From NCBI RefSeq assembly GCF_902686445.1, contig NC_062232.1:15111105-15175104 (forward strand): a DNA stretch of 64,000 nt, in the 5' to 3' direction. The notes under the pieces were generated by a model, which was given only the letters and a program-made list of their open reading frames with translations, searched no databases and was not told the DNA's origin. The position numbers were made by a program, and so were the translations under genes. The DNA is from Sciurus carolinensis (Eukaryota > Chordata > Mammalia > Rodentia > Sciuridae). Positions 31,016-45,195 of this stretch are shown here, in pieces. Within the stretch, counting starts at the first letter, position 1, and each line of letters starts with the position of its first letter.

Positions 31016-31876
31016 AAGGACTGTTACGTTGGTAGCATTGTGTTCCCTGCAATCCCTTGCACTAACTGTCATGAGCAAGAACTTCTCAATATTAAAATCA
31101 ATTTCTTCTTTACTAAATATTAAGTACAACTAGAAAGGATTAGAATTTGAGATAAGAATTTACTTTGGAAAATTATCTGAAGTTTAACCTGGTTTTTAAT
31201 ATCTTAAACGATGTTTCCAACAAAAACAAAACCACTTAATTTGAACACAATGATTCATAATTTCTTAAGACATGTTTAGCCTTCTGGGGATGTGATTCTA
31301 TTCCTTGTCATCTACAATAGGTGCACTTGAATGTCAAACAAACTTCAAACATGTTTGAAACATGTGTGTGACTACCTTAAAAGACGACATCAACTATAAT
31401 CTAAGCCACAGAGTAAATTAAGCAAGGCCCAGAAAAAAGTCTAATGACAAATACAAAGATGCTACAGTAAATATTTCTGAGCAGGGGGATTATGAATTTT
31501 TCCCATTTACATACCATTGTATGTACTTTGTCAAAGAACAAAATTTCAACAATGGAGTTTCAAGGATCTGAGTTACTGATTAATGAACTAGGCAGCATCC
31601 CATCTACAAAACAGAAGGGAGTTCCAATGAGTTAAACAGAGTGGGTGATTTTTATAGGCAGAAAGAAGTGAAGGAAGGTAGGGACAAGGAACAAATATCA
31701 GATTAGTCATTTCAAAGTTACTTTTCTCATAGGGATGTAAGTGAAATCTTGAAGACTAATGGGATTTTGCTATCATCTCTCCTGATTTCTTGGAAGGAAA
31801 CAAGGGACAAATACATAGGTATTGGTGTGGTGACATGTAAGAACCTTAACTTCATTTTGCAGCTGCGGTCTTTAAC

Positions 31877-31965
31877 AACTTTTTTTTGGTGGTGCTGGGG
31901 ATTGAACCCAGGGCTTTATGCACGCTAGGCAAGCACTCTGCCAACTGAGCTACATCCCCAGCCCT
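31877..31965 (-). repeat. ID SINE with target duplication
   Basis: The reversed, little-diverged ID body has the duplication TCTTTAACAACTTTT (left about 31869, right about 31967). Confidence 0.88.
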
Positions 31966-31979
31966 GTCTTTAACAACTT

Positions 31980-33495
31980 TTTATTTTCAGGGAAAGATGT
32001 TTTGTTTTTCCTTTTAAAAAACAGCAGTAAGATGAATTGAAATGTTATATACTTACGTTAAATATTGCAAATCAATAATTTTTATTAAAAACTCAATACA
32101 ATGCATACTTAAATAAGCCTACCCACTTTTTTATGATGCAAAAGGAGAAATGGCAGAGAGTAAAACTCCACTGGACTACAGTGAAGTAGGCAGTCTGAAG
32201 AGGTAAAGCTTGTTCACATTGACTTTTAGTGACAGATATCCAATGAATAGGATGTTCTACTTTCTGAAGATACAGAAGAGCACTATTACTCGTAATCTCA
32301 TCATTTAAATAGCAGTTTAACAGTGGGTTGGTAAACTTCCAGAACTATATTTATTCACATGTGGACAGGATTAATGGGATTGCTATTTTTTATTTTAAAG
32401 TTTTAAATTTAATTTTATTTGAATGCAATAGAAAAGAATTAGAAATGAAACAGAAGGGGCTGCTACACTTCATAAATGTTTCTTCATCACAGACCTACTG
32501 GTTCCTCAAAGAGCTAAATGAGGCAGTGGTTATTAAACTCAGGTATACAACAGAATCCCCTGAAGGATTTAGTCAATCACTGGTCGTTGGACCCCACCCC
32601 AGGGTTTCTGATTAAGGAAGTCTGGAATGGGGCCAAGAATCTCCATTTCTAACAAGTTCCCAGGTGATGCTGATGTTCCTGGTTTGACACCACACTTTGA
32701 GAACTCAGACTGTGCTAAGATCAAGAAAAAAAAAGACTACAAAAAAGTTAAGGTGGGTCATTTGGGTTTTTTTCCCCTATAATCTTAAAAGATGTTATGA
32801 AACATCTCCATGATAGAGATAGTAGTACCTAGTCTTTATCCCACTTTCCCTCCCCCATGTCCCAATCTGTCAATGCGTGTTAATTTTTGTCAAGATTTCT
32901 AACATTTATATGCTATTCTACCACTATGATTCCTATTTAAGCATCTTAATTCTGTACTTTAATGAACTCAAAGCTCATAAACATTCCTTTTGCTGGAACT
33001 TTGTTAGGAAATCTGGTATCCCTTCTCTTCTGAATTCTCATTAAATGTTCAAAACCAGGGTCTGTGGACCCAGTCAAAGATATACCTTATTCCTGTAGGG
33101 TTTGGCTTCCCCAGGCTGCTCTGAGGGTTGGGAAACACCTAGTTCTGGTGAACCTCCCCTTTTCCTGAGATTCTGAGATGGCAGCAAAGACTTTGGTGTC
33201 CCAAGAGTTTTCCTTGACTCTCCTGCATGTGGCCTGCATGTCACCCCATTAGTCCCTTTGTTTATACTGGGGCCCATTATTACCAAGATTTTGTCAACAT
33301 ATTTCTTTATTCAGTGCCACTTATGGGGGATATAGAAGGGATCAAAGTCATACTATACCTTATGCTATGACCATCTTCTCCCTTCCTTATTTGGTGGTTA
33401 CTGAGTTTGCTAGGTGATGGAAAAGGAAAGACTTTCTAACCCATCTTTACTTTTCCTGCTTCTGCCTAGAAGTATCCCATCCTTTAAAAAAATGA
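31980..33495. other. intergenic, no feature recognised
   Basis: I see no exon structure and no nameable repeat. Frames of up to about 95 codons (32328-32615) are not convincing as coding. Confidence 0.35.
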
Positions 33496-33497
33496 TC

Positions 33498-33622
33498 CAA
33501 GGGCTGGAAATGTAGTTCAGTGGTAAAGCATTTGCCTAGCATACACAACTCCCTAGGTTTGCACCCCAGAACCACAAACAACAACAACACAAAACAAAAC
33601 AAAAACAAAAAAACAAAAAAAG
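33498..33622 (+). repeat. ID SINE with (AAC)n-rich tail
   Basis: The body is GGGCTGGAAATGTAGTTCAG, and the tail has expanded into a CAACAACAACA/CAAAACAAAAC run. Confidence 0.8.
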
Positions 33623-34029
33623 CAAAAAATCTCATAAAAACTGATTTAAAATGAAGGCTTCATTAGGTAAAACATGATACCTTTTTACATCCACATAAAT
33701 TGTTGTAATGTAAATATAATAGTTTTTTCCCAAAGAAAGAAAAAAAGAAAATGTATCCTCCAAAATATTCATGACCATTTTCTCTGTGAGACAACCAGGG
33801 GTAGTTTTAAATTTTAATTCTGTATTGAGTTACTATAGATTAGCATGCAGCCATAAGAATAAGAAATAATATAATAATTATAAGAAATAATATAGAGAGA
33901 TTCCATGTACCCAGTTTCCTTCAATAGGTCAATTTTCAAAACCAGCAAAACCACCAATAGAATAGTACCTTCTGAGGTTAGTGAAGAATTTCAAAGAGGG
34001 GATGCTCAGCTAGGAATGTCAGTGTTTCA

Positions 34030-34180
34030 ATCTTTTGCATTTATGTCTATTATAATACTTAATATTGTATGTTCTAATTCTTTGTCAGTCTCTTCCCTGA
34101 TAGTTTGTGGGGTTCCCCACAGCAGGGACTGTGTCTTAAACTGTGTTCTTAGTGCCAGTGAAGGTCCTAGAATGCAGGGG
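34030..34180 (+). repeat. L2 3' fragment
   Basis: The phrase GCAGGGACTGTGTCTTAAACTG followed by TTCTTAGTGCCAGTG is the typical L2 3' UTR order, diverged. Confidence 0.5.
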
Positions 34181-34649
34181 GGAAGTGGAGGAAGCAATGG
34201 TAAGAATGCATCAAAAAAGTCTCAAGTCTTATTCATTCAAGAATGCAGATTCTTTCCAATTAAAAATGCTATGAATAACCTGTTTAACTTACATATGAAT
34301 ATTAGATATGTAGATCCTAATAAACAAATCCTATTCACTACTCATTCATCACCATTCAATTAATATTTATATTTAATGAGTTCCTACTAAGTGTCAAGAG
34401 ACTAACATGGTCCCTTGTTCTTATTTTATACACTAAATTATAAAGTAAGTTTTCCTATTTAGGCTTTATATCTTATACATGCAATATTTTTTGAATAGGT
34501 ATTTTGCAGATAGCATGCTTTGCATTTTGAGACAGTGACAAAGTATATCTAAATAGGACTAAATTGTGGAATGAGTAATATTAAATCGGCCATCTTATCC
34601 TTGCTACAATAAATAAAAATAGAGCTATAAAACTGATGCTGTTTAACAA

Positions 34650-34795
34650 GTCTCATTTTTATGTCTAATGTCCATTTTCCCTACTAGACTGTACTGTAAA
34701 GGCAGGGTCCATGTGTCTTCTTTATTGCCTTAGTTTAAGCACAGCATCTATGAAATACATAATCATCAAGTAAGTAATTAAATATTCATTCAAGG
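34650..34795 (+). repeat. L2 3' fragment
   Basis: CTACTAGACTGTACTGTAAAGGCAGG, then GTGTCTTCTTTATTGCC and a final AAATATTCATTCA follow the L2 3' end order. Confidence 0.6.
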
Positions 34796-35304
34796 CTCAT
34801 AACTGTCCTCTAGAACATGGAAACAAATGAGATTGATTCTTTTAAAATTTTAAGACAGATTTTATAAGTACTGATACAATACACAGTTGTCATACTGTTT
34901 GCATTCATTTCTTTTTTATCATAAGCAGAATGTTAAATACTTCTGGAAAACCTGACCTACAGAGAAGGTACAGTACAAGGCAGGCCATCTACCTAAATTT
35001 ATTATCCAGTTAGCAATGAATCAAGTGTTCTTGCCCCACCTCCCTTATCACTGACTCATTTAAAGCAAAGACTGTCTCATCTTTTCAAGATATGCAAAGA
35101 CCTAAATGTTTGTAGTAAGATTTTTCATAATCCTGTTATGAAATACCAAGTTCTTACCAAGCTTCATGTTTTGATTTAGAAAGTTCTGTCTTCACAAGTA
35201 CTGAGCATCATTAAAGATCAACAGGTCCTACCCAAAGCTATTAAGTCTCAAAAAAATTAAAATAACGTTCACACAAATCGTTCAGTAACTTCTTCAAGCA
35301 GAAA

Positions 35305-36326
35305 GAGCAACAATATTTTACTTTATTACAAATAAACATTTCACAAAAATTTAGTTGGGAATGTATATGTATTGTTAAGCAGAACATAGAAAACATAAAG
35401 AAATCAGGTACTGGGACCTAAAAATTTCACTTAAAATTCCATCGATTCTATCTTACATATAGTAGGCACACTATACATATCAACTGAACTGAAAATAAAC
35501 ACTCTATAAGATGTGCTTGCAAAACATGTAATGCTGTAGTAGTAAAGTACAATTTCAAATATGAGATTTTGTCTGTCACATTTTTAAAAGCCTTTAAAAA
35601 TATGATATGCACAAGCTTGCCCTGAGGGAAAAATAAGATGGAATATAGATTACAAAATCTTTACATTTTCCACAATAGCATTTTGAAATTGGAAAAGAGC
35701 AAATAGTTGTGGAAACAACTGAATGAACAAATTACTAAAAATTCAGTGCACTCACAACTACCTGATGGAAAATTTGAAGCACCTTTTCTCTAGCCTTCTT
35801 ATATCGTAATATGAAATGTATGAATTATATAGGCCTTAATCTTCAGAAACTTAAGAAAACTTCAAGTTATAAGCCAAAATGTCATCAGAAAAAGAAAAAT
35901 CCAGTATAAAATTAGCTACTGTAAGGCCACTGTTAAAGTTCTTTCATGTACAGACACTATACAATTCAGATACTTTTGTTTTACATAAACAAAGCTTTCA
36001 ACATATAAATGTCTGGATATAACTTGGTTAAGTTCTCTCGAAACCATGCTTAGAGAAAAATGCATCAACAAATAATGCCCTTCAAGTATTTCTATTGAGA
36101 CTTTTTGCAAAAGAAACTGTAGTTAATACAACTTTTAAACTGAATACTGTAATTTAAAAGCAATTTAAAGTGTAAAAAAGTTGCAGCATTCCACTACTGA
36201 AAAATAAAGTTATTTTATCAAGAAAGTTACAGTATTAGTGCCTTAGTGCCAATTCTAATTCCCGACAAAAACAGATGCTCCCAAATATCCTCCTGAAGTG
36301 TTGCTTCGGTTTGTAACAATTCCAGA
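35305..36326 (-). other. BCLAF3: 3' UTR of BCLAF3
   Basis: The stop codon at 36329-36327 is followed on the minus strand by about 1 kb of AT-rich sequence without SINE or L1 insertions, in contrast with the surroundings. An AATAAA signal lies at 35327-35322, so cleavage is expected near 35305. The lack of repeats supports a transcribed, constrained UTR. The exact polyadenylation site is inferred, and other sites are possible. Confidence 0.65.
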
Positions 36327-36356
36327 TTAGGTTTCTGTAGCAACGTTTGGATATTC
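36327..36356 (-). CDS. BCLAF3: BCLAF3 terminal coding exon (9 residues and stop)
   Basis: The acceptor ...ATAG|GAATAT is at 36357/36356. The exon encodes EYPNVATET and TAA, joining in phase 0 to the KKK end of the upstream exon. A short hydrophilic tail right after a basic RKKK cluster is what I know as the C-terminus of the THRAP3/BCLAF family. The intron between this exon and the previous one is about 10.4 kb. Confidence 0.85.
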   Translation of the reverse strand, partial: EYPNVATET

Positions 36357-36399
36357 CTATCAAGAGAAAACAAGAGAAATATGGACTTCAAAAGAAGAC

Positions 36400-39125
36400 T
36401 CAATCAGTTATAGAATCTGAGCTAGAGTTGACATTGCAATTTTTGACAGTTTAATTTATATAGTACTACTTGCACCTTGAGATCCCCACAAAAGTTATGT
36501 GAAACCCCAAAGACACAAAGTAATAAGAAAACACATCAAAGCAGATATCAAATGATAAGTCAATAAGACAAAAAAACATGACACTAGATAACACTGGTAT
36601 TAGTAAATTGATGAAAACAGCACTCTGCTACTTGGGTGAGTTTTGGGGAGGGAGGGCATCCCTAGTGTGAACTTGAGATCCTTAAACCTTTGTCTCTCCC
36701 GTACAGAGCCTGATAGGGCACAAGTACAACCTCAAACTACTATTTTGTCCTTCACATAATGTGGTATTTCTAATTCTAAAATTATATGGACTTTTCTAAT
36801 GACTGATAACTTCAGAGAAAGCTATTAAAGGGGAGAAAAGCTTTCTTGCTTTCAGATGGTTACCTACAATGTAAAAAGACATAAGGTTTCAATAAATACA
36901 GGTAAAGAATTCACAAGAACAGTAAGACTATGATTAAAGGGTAATGAATGTGGACTTCCTATTGTGATACTATGCAAAATATTAAATTATCAACTACAAA
37001 CTGGACATAAGACCATGCAACTAATAAAAACAAAAATGGTAGAATGACATGTTTTTCAGGGACATTAAAGAATAAAAATTTATTAATACATGTATCCTTA
37101 CCTTTTACTAGGATCTTACATTATTAAAACTGAAAGAAATTTAAAAGTTGATTTATTTTTGGCATTTATATTAGTATGGAAATGTTTAATTCCAAACAAA
37201 AACAGTGCTGATAGAAAATTCTTATTCTTCTATTTTGGTTAATGAAATGTTCAAAATACATGCAATTATATTTTGTTCAACATCATTCCTTTAAATAGAG
37301 GTAGACTGGATCATATTTTTACTTATACAATATAAAAATCATAACTTTACCTTCAAATAAAATAAATAAAATATTACCTACTAACAACTTTAAGAGGAAA
37401 TTCTACCTACAATAATTCTAAAGAAAATTCAACTAAAATATCTTTTTCATAAAAATGTTTCAACTATTTTGAATTGTGTTTACCCTGGACATAGCTTCCT
37501 CCATACCGTCTCTCAGGTTAATCCCCTACCCTTCCACTGATTTGAAAGCAGAATGCTGAACTAGATATATGAGCTTCCTCTCATCTAGGTCTTTATAAAT
37601 TGACACCTGGGTCACTACAAATGTTGCTTTACTGGTCTTCCTGCACCTCATCTTTCTTTCACAGAAACCTGCTACCAGTTGCTAACCAAGTGACCATCTT
37701 TCTCCTTCTCAGTCTAGGAAGATGTCCTCCTGTTAACACATCAAATCCTGAATATACCCAGCTTTGGAGGCTCTCTCTACTTCATACACTCCCATTTCAC
37801 TTTAACCCTATAATTTACTGCCAAAAATGGCATTAGCCTTTTCTATGTCCAGCTCTTCTCCATGCCTTAGCTTACAACCTACCTCCTCCATGAAAACAGT
37901 TATCAATAACAGTACTTACATTCCCTGACTATTCCTATCATACTGATCTTTTCCTCCTGTTAGGCATTTAACACCTATAAAATTAAGCTCTCAAAAATAT
38001 AGGTATATAGAAAAAGAGCCCTTGGAAAGGCCTGCTTACAAAGTTGGCCCTTGACCAGCATCTAGGAACTTAAATTTCAGGAGGGTTCCAACCATTAACT
38101 GGTACATGCTAAAATTATTTGTGTAAAGAATATGGTTTCTTCTGAATATGTCCTTTCCTTCTGGGAGGTTAGAATTTGTATGTGTGCCTGAAGGGGGTGC
38201 CTAAATGATCAGTACTCAGCGAAAGCCCTGGGTACTGAGTCTAGCGAGCTTTCCCAGGCTGGCAACATTTCACATGTGTCATCACAACTTGTTGCTGGGG
38301 AAATGAAGCAAGACCTGTGTGACTCCACTTGGAGAGGACCCTAAATTTGCACCTGATTTCCTCCAGATTTTGCTTCAAGAGCCTTTTCCTTTGGCTGATT
38401 TTGTTGTGTGTCCTTCCTCTGTAACACATCATGGCCATGAGTGCAATGAGATGCTGAGCCCTGGTGAACCATCAAATCAGCGGTCCCTGACACAATGGTT
38501 TTTGTTCACTTAACTTTTTAGAGCATATGCCTAGGTGTGTGTGAGTGTGTGTATATATGATAAGATTCAACTCCATTCAAAAAGCATTTTCTAAAGACTG
38601 ATCAGATGAAAGGCAACAGAAGAGGAAAGACTAATGAGACCCCTTCTGCTCTCAAGAAGTTGATAATGTATTTGGGGAAGAAGAAAGGTAAACCATAATA
38701 ATTAGAAATCAAATGAGACAAGAGTTAAAGAGGAGGCTTTGGTAAGGCTTTATAGTGGGCCTTAAAAGGAAAGTACAGCTTGATTTAAAAAAAGAATAGG
38801 GATCAGGAGGCTATTTCTAGCCAAGAGAACAGTAGGAACAAAGGTACCAGTACAGAAAAACACATGCTATGCTCTAAAAAGCAGAGGGCCATGGGGAAAT
38901 GTGGCCAGGACTAGACCTAGCTAACAAGTTTGGTCTCTTTTTTTGTAGGCAACAGAACACTTTGAAAATATTTGTGTAAGAGAACATGATACAATCTGTG
39001 TTCCAGAACAATAGCTATGCTAGTAGTAAAGAGACTGAACAGGCAAATTGCAGGAGGCAGGGATACACAACAGCTTTCAAAGCTTCCAAAAAAGAGGCCA
39101 GGAATATGTAAGAATCTAGACTATA
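36400..39125. other. last intron of BCLAF3, unique part
   Basis: The stretch is AT-rich and mostly free of recent SINEs. I see no additional exon with acceptor and donor in a compatible phase. Small open frames such as 37600-37836 look like chance. Confidence 0.4.
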
Positions 39126-39129
39126 GTAA

Positions 39130-40080
39130 AAGTGTCATTTTCAATCAGAGGGCAAAAGACAAATTCTACAATAAACAGGGTTAGAAAAACTGACTAAATC
39201 CATTGGGAAAAAATCAGATCCAACTTCACATTTTATCATATAAATAAATTCTAAATGGATTAAATATTTCTATGTTAAAAATTAACCATAAAACCACCTA
39301 AACGAAACAAAAGAATTTTTATGAGCATGATATGAAATCTAGAAAACATATGGGAAAGAACAGAAGCTCAGTGAATTAGATGAAGGGGAATGAAGGGAAG
39401 AAAGGGGGATAGGAACAGGAAAGACAGAGGAATGAATTGGACCTAAGTCTCCGATGTTCATATATGAACACACCATATCACTGAAACTCCATATCATGTA
39501 CAGTCACAAGAACGGGACTCTAATTAGAATAAGTTACACTTCATGTCTGTATAATATGTCAACATACACTCTATTACCATGTATATCTAAAAAGAACTAA
39601 TAATAATAAAAAAGAAACCATATGGGACAAACTTGACAGATTCATGACCATCTAAAAGTTCTATGATGCAAAAGCCACCATAAGGAACTGACAAACATAA
39701 ACACAAGCAAAATGTATGATAGGTAAACAGCTTCAGTAGATCACAAGCTCTTATAAACCAATAAGAAAAATCACCATCCCCTAATGGAAACACTGGCAAA
39801 GTATAACAATAAGAAAATTGAGGGAAGAAATACAAATGGCCAATGGACACATAAAAAAGATGCTCACACCATTAATAATCAAAGAAAGGCAAATAAGAAC
39901 TACTATCTGCTATTAGGTTGACAGCTGATAGAATGTGTAGTGCTATCTAGGATGTTGGTAAGTAGACCCTTCCATGTACTGCTGGTAGAAGTATAAGTAA
40001 GTAAAAGGGGCAATATGGTAAGGTACCAAAATGTCAATATGCTCAAGCAATATTACTGAAAACCTGTAAACTACACTGAC
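39130..40080 (+). repeat. composite of old L1 fragments
   Basis: L1 ORF2-end phrases at 39240-39330, an L1 3' end around 39360-39610 (TCACTGAAACTCCATATCATG), and more ORF2-like sequence to about 40080 follow one another in plus orientation. All are non-coding. Confidence 0.6.
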
Positions 40081-40084
40081 GTCA

Positions 40085-41510
40085 TCAACAGAGGTTTGGC
40101 TAAGCAAGTCAGGGATCACTGAACTGGGGCACACACACCCTTAGGAGTATATGAAGACGTTCCAAGGAGTATGTGAGTACAAATAGTTTGAAGGAATTAA
40201 TTTCCTGATCCTTGAATTCCCAGTGTTCATTTTCCAAAATTATCCTGCCTGCATAATTAGTTAAGTCTGGTTCCCTGCCTTCCACCTCACACATGAAAGA
40301 TACACCTTCTTCTTATCCTGAATCTACTATTTTGTATTACCTGGTGAACCTCAAAAATGACACTTTGAAATATTGGTGATGGTGTCAAGAAAGTGAATGA
40401 ACACTAACAACTACTAATAAATAGCATACTTTTGTACTTTAAGTCACATGGTTTTTAATTCTTTTAACTTCACTTAACAAAAACTGAAGAAGGACAAAAA
40501 TCAAGCTGTCAGTGATAGAACACTCAAAATACTTTTGGTGATAGATCACTAAGTGATTTTTTTGGCCTATAATTCAGAGTGAGTCCAAAGAACCGAGTGG
40601 CATTGCTATTATAGGAGTCCTTTCTTTCCCATCTATATAATCATATAAACAAGGTTTTCAGCACTTACATCTATAAAAAGAAAAAATAGAATTAGAATAG
40701 ATACTTGAACACTATATTATTCTACTAGCAATAAGTAATATTTATCTATGAATACACAAACTAATTGAAAAAAGAAATGTATTTCCAGTAAAACTTCTTT
40801 TGTTTAACCAATACTTAATAAAATTTGTAATATATTTATGGTATTTTATAAACTACAACATTAACTCAATCCAGAGAAAATATTTAACACCTAATAGTCA
40901 CAGAAATCTAATAACATTATGTGCCAAATTAAATTTGATGATTGATAAATACTTTAAAAAATAAATTCTATGGGGGAAGCAGAATGAAATCTAAATTTAA
41001 GGCAAAAAAAGAATGATGTACAATTTCTTAGTGGTAAAAGAATGTATTTGTATTTTTTTTTAATGAATGATGCTAGTTATCAAATTTCTGTGGTATGCAG
41101 GTCCCACTGAAGAGATTTAAAAGAATGATGTAACAGTTTTATTTAAGACTGTCAGTGTTTATAATATGCAGGAAATTATATCCTTTACAGCAACTTATGA
41201 TTGAAAAAATAAGAGATAACCTAAAAATGTTTAAGAAAGTAGATAATTTTACAAAATTTTATTGGAGTATGTGAGCAAAATGGTTTGAAAAGTGCTTAAA
41301 TAAACAATACATTCATACAGTGGAATAATATGCAGCCATTAAAACAAATGAATTGAATGGAGTTATGAATGAGTGACAGAAATAAGAAGACTTAGAACAT
41401 TAAAGCTGGAAAGAGAACTGGGACAAATGATTAGCAGGATGAGTATCTAGGTTGACTTGGCTAGCTGCAAGAGCTATGGAACATGAGGGGAAGTAATCCA
41501 TCTGGGGAGG
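40085..41510. other. intronic, no feature recognised
   Basis: AT-rich intron sequence. The end of a decayed transposon may lie near 40100-40450, but I cannot assign it. Confidence 0.35.
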
Positions 41511-41514
41511 AGAG

Positions 41515-41875
41515 TTTGATATTATTTTTAGCAGCTACAGTGAGATATAATTCACATACTATATGGTTCAGCTATTTAAAGTGTATAATTCAATGGCTTT
41601 TTAGTACATTCACAGCACTGTGCAACTAACAACCACAGTTTTAGAATATTTTTCTTACTCTGAAAATAAAACTTACATACACCCTGCCCCCAAATTTTCT
41701 CCTAATTCCTTGATCCCTGGCAATCACTACTCTATTTTCTGTCTCTAAGGATTTGCCTAGACATTTCATAAAAATGGAATCATAAAATAGGTGGTCTTTT
41801 GTGTATGGCTTCAGTCATTTAGCATCATATTTTAAAGGTCATCCATGCTGTAGCATGTTTCAATACAAGTTTGAC
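41515..41875 (-). repeat. ancient L1 3' fragment
   Basis: The reversed phrases (GAGATATAATTCACATACTAT; AAGTGTATAATTCAATGGC; GTCTCTAAGGATTTGCCTAG) match the 3' part of old L1M elements. Confidence 0.7.
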
Positions 41876-41879
41876 TTTG

Positions 41880-43395
41880 AACATACTAAATTTGAGGTGC
41901 TTTTAGGATGTCCATGTGATGGTGTCTGGGAGACAGCTGAATATCTGGAGGTCTGGGGAGCAGTCAAGATAGAAAACATTAACAAAAGTGAAAGTGAAAT
42001 CTAGGAAGAGGAGAGGGTAATCAAGGCATGTGGGAGGTGTAAGAAAGGAGAATAACAAATATCACACCAGGAAATGCTTTCATTTAAAAAGAATGTTTGG
42101 AGAAAGAGAAACCACCAAGTAAGACATGGAGGTCAGAGGGATAGGTAGTGAAACCGGAGGCTCTAGATCATAAATGTTCAAAGGCAATGATATCCTTACA
42201 CTTCCTTTGTACCCAGCACACTTTAGCTCAGATATTGGTGGATATACAATAAATCCTTGTTGATTCGTCTGATCTTGGTTCCCATCTTATCTTTGTACTC
42301 CATGACTTCTACAATATCGTTCAACCCCCAAAACCACAAATTCCAGTCTCTAACTTCCTTTCATGCCCTCTTCTCTCTTTCCTTCCTGTCCATAGGCAGA
42401 GATCTGGTAGGCACTTAGCTTATAGGTACCTGAGGCTTTCTGGATAATCTATGGTGCTTAGGCACTCTGACCAAATGCACAGGAAGGCCAAGGTGCTTAG
42501 GCCTTACTGACCAAATGCACAATTGCAGACGGTTTTTCAGAGGCAACGTTCCCAGAGGTGGCATCATGAATTCTGACTAGGTTATTTGTCCTGTTCTGAC
42601 ACATAATCAGATCCTCAAGAGTTTCTAAAAAGCCTGTCTCTGATAAGCAGATGATATTTAATGGGGGGCACTTCTGAATGCTAGTGGATAAAAGATAAGC
42701 CTTATTTCAGGCAGTAATAGATATACCCCCCATCTTCCAACCCAAGCACAGAATCCAAGAAAAAAGAAACCCAGTAAAGGGGATTCAGGTTGCCAAATGG
42801 GATTAATATGACAAGTGTGTGATGAATAAGGAAGGATTTTCTACTTCTGATTGGAAATCATACTATTTTGTTGGTGTCTGGGGAGCCAATGCAGTTTTAG
42901 GGAAGACAACATCATTCTGGGAAGTGGAAGAAGAGGACATATTAGGAAGATGTCTAGGATCCACCACCACCATTCCCCAAGGTTATTCTGTGTTGCAGAA
43001 AGGAAGAACATTGTCCTATGGCACAGAGACAAACTGTACCACAGATAAGGAATGCAAGATGTTCGAGTCATGAATGATCAGTCCAGGCATTCTAATACAG
43101 TGGGAGGATGAGGTATCCAGATAAGAACCATCTAAATATTCCTGGTGGACCTTGAGACATGTGGAAATCAGTAGATTTATATCTTATTTATATCTAATTC
43201 TAGGGTATCTCAATTAATGAATCATGCATCCTTAATTAATCTAGATGGTTGGTGTAATAACTGCCAAAACATGAACTTGACATGGCAAAAGGCCTAAGTG
43301 TGCAGAGATACTACCAAGGCTAAGATGGCTCTCTAGGGCAGGACCTTCAAAGTTCCCTATGATGCTAAAGCTTGGGATAAAAAGTGATGAAAGTG
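41880..43395. other. intronic, no feature recognised
   Basis: No exon or nameable repeat is seen, apart from a possible L2/MIR-like tail near 42190-42270. Several overlapping frames around 42819-43073 on both strands are not supported as coding. Confidence 0.35.
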
Positions 43396-43397
43396 TG

Positions 43398-43478
43398 AAC
43401 TGGGGGTGTAGTCCAGTGGTAGAGTGCTTGCTTAGCATGGATGAGGCCCTGGGTTTGATCCCTAATACCACAAAACCT
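43398..43478 (+). repeat. ID SINE
   Basis: The body (GGGGGTGTAGTCCAGTGGTAG; GGGTTTGATCCCTAATACC) is clear. Confidence 0.85.
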
Positions 43479-43479
43479 C

Positions 43480-45040
43480 ATACATAGTAATTCAATTTGA
43501 GCAAAAGTATCCCTAATTTAAGGAAAAAAGGAAGGCAACATTAGAAGACACCAAAGATTTCAGGCCTTCATCCTTTTCTTTAGAACATGGGGTAAAATGC
43601 ACTAACAGTTCTAAGCCATCAGTTTTTCTACATGGAATTGGGTTTCAGAGCAGCACAACACTACTGGGACAGCTTGAAGACCAAGTTAATCTTAAATACC
43701 TTAGCTCAGACCCTGGAGGAAATAGAGCAGCTGCAGTGCATCACTTCCTTCCCTAAAGGTTAGAAAAGTAGAGCCCAACTGTTAAGTAGGGTGCTAACAG
43801 TAGGGTACCGGATTTAGTGGTATACTCATAGAGCTGGGTTTTGCTAAAACACGAATCTGTAAAAAGGATGGTTATGGCTCGCTTGCAGGCACTGACAATA
43901 GCGAGACTGGAAAAGCCCAGGTCAAAGTAAGCTATACTACAAAGACATGTGAAGGAGGATCCAGAAAAGTAGGCCTAAGAAAAAGAGTACTAGACACTGG
44001 AATTGTAGTAGAGCCTGATTTTTTAAAATTTAGCATGTTGGGACCACTTATAAAGCATTTGGATGTCAGTGAAAGGCAACAGGAAGGCAGGGCTGTGACC
44101 CACACTGGATTCTAACCATGATGATATAAACAGTCTAGGCCTAAAGATTGAAAAACTATAACAGGTTGTAGCTCCCTCTAGAACACAATTCCTCTATTCT
44201 ATGATTATGGCCAAATTCTGATTTTTATTTGCTGGTGGGCAATGTAGCCTGAAAGAATGTGGTAGTCAGCAGGAACTGGGCAAAATGAGGCAAAGAAAAG
44301 AAGATGAACTGAAGTGAGTTCAAGAAGCATACAGAAACTACAGGTTAAAGCACAGTTAAGCAAATATTTAGGAGTCGTACGTAAGTCACCTAAAACTTGG
44401 AGGTATAAATGGAGTTAAATTAAGCTAAAACTCAAAGTTCAGCATAGAGTGACTACAAGAGAAACAGACACCATGTGCCAGAAACCCAGTCCTTCAGTTG
44501 AGGAGAAGACCGGATTCAACCTTGCCCCTCAAGTAGAAAGCAATACCAGCTTCCCTTAGAACAGCCAGGTTGCCACTCACGACTGGACACAAATGTCTAG
44601 AAGATCTGCTTCAAAGAAACCTGCCCCACAGAGCAAGAAGAAAAGCAGCATCTCTACCCAAGCCCCGGCACAGCCTGACAGAAGAAAATGACTCCAATGT
44701 CATTCATGCTTTTAAAAAAGAGGTAGTTTCCTAAAACTGTGAGTGACATACATGGTGAAATTAGAAACCTCACTTAAGGTACTCAACTAAAATTGGAGGG
44801 TGGGAGAGATTATATAAGATATTCTATTTAATTCTACAACCTAGAAAAATAATCAGTTATCAACCTACTGGTCCATCTTTTGAAAATGTAACTTTTACTA
44901 AAATCATTTAAGCAAGCTCAGTGTAAAGTGTCTATAAACATGAATATTTAAAGAAACACTTATGATTTAAATTTATAAAAGTACAGTTGGGTTATTTGAT
45001 AGCAAAATTAGAAATATGTACATTTCTCAGAAAAAAATGG
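43480..45040. other. intronic, no feature recognised
   Basis: Intron sequence without a clear repeat or exon. Confidence 0.35.
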
Positions 45041-45042
45041 CC

Positions 45043-45195
45043 TAAGAGGGGTGGCAGGGGAGGAAAAAAAATAACAGAATGAATCAAAAACTATTACCCT
45101 AGGTAAATGTATGATTACACAAATGGTAGGCCTCTACTTCATGTACAAACAGAGAAACAAGGTGTATCCCATTTGTTTACAATAAAAATAAATTT
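45043..45195 (+). mobile_element. very short L1 3' end insertion
   Basis: Only the last about 150 bp of the L1 3' UTR and an A-rich tail are present. The duplication AAAAAATGGCCTAA flanks it on both sides. Confidence 0.8.
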
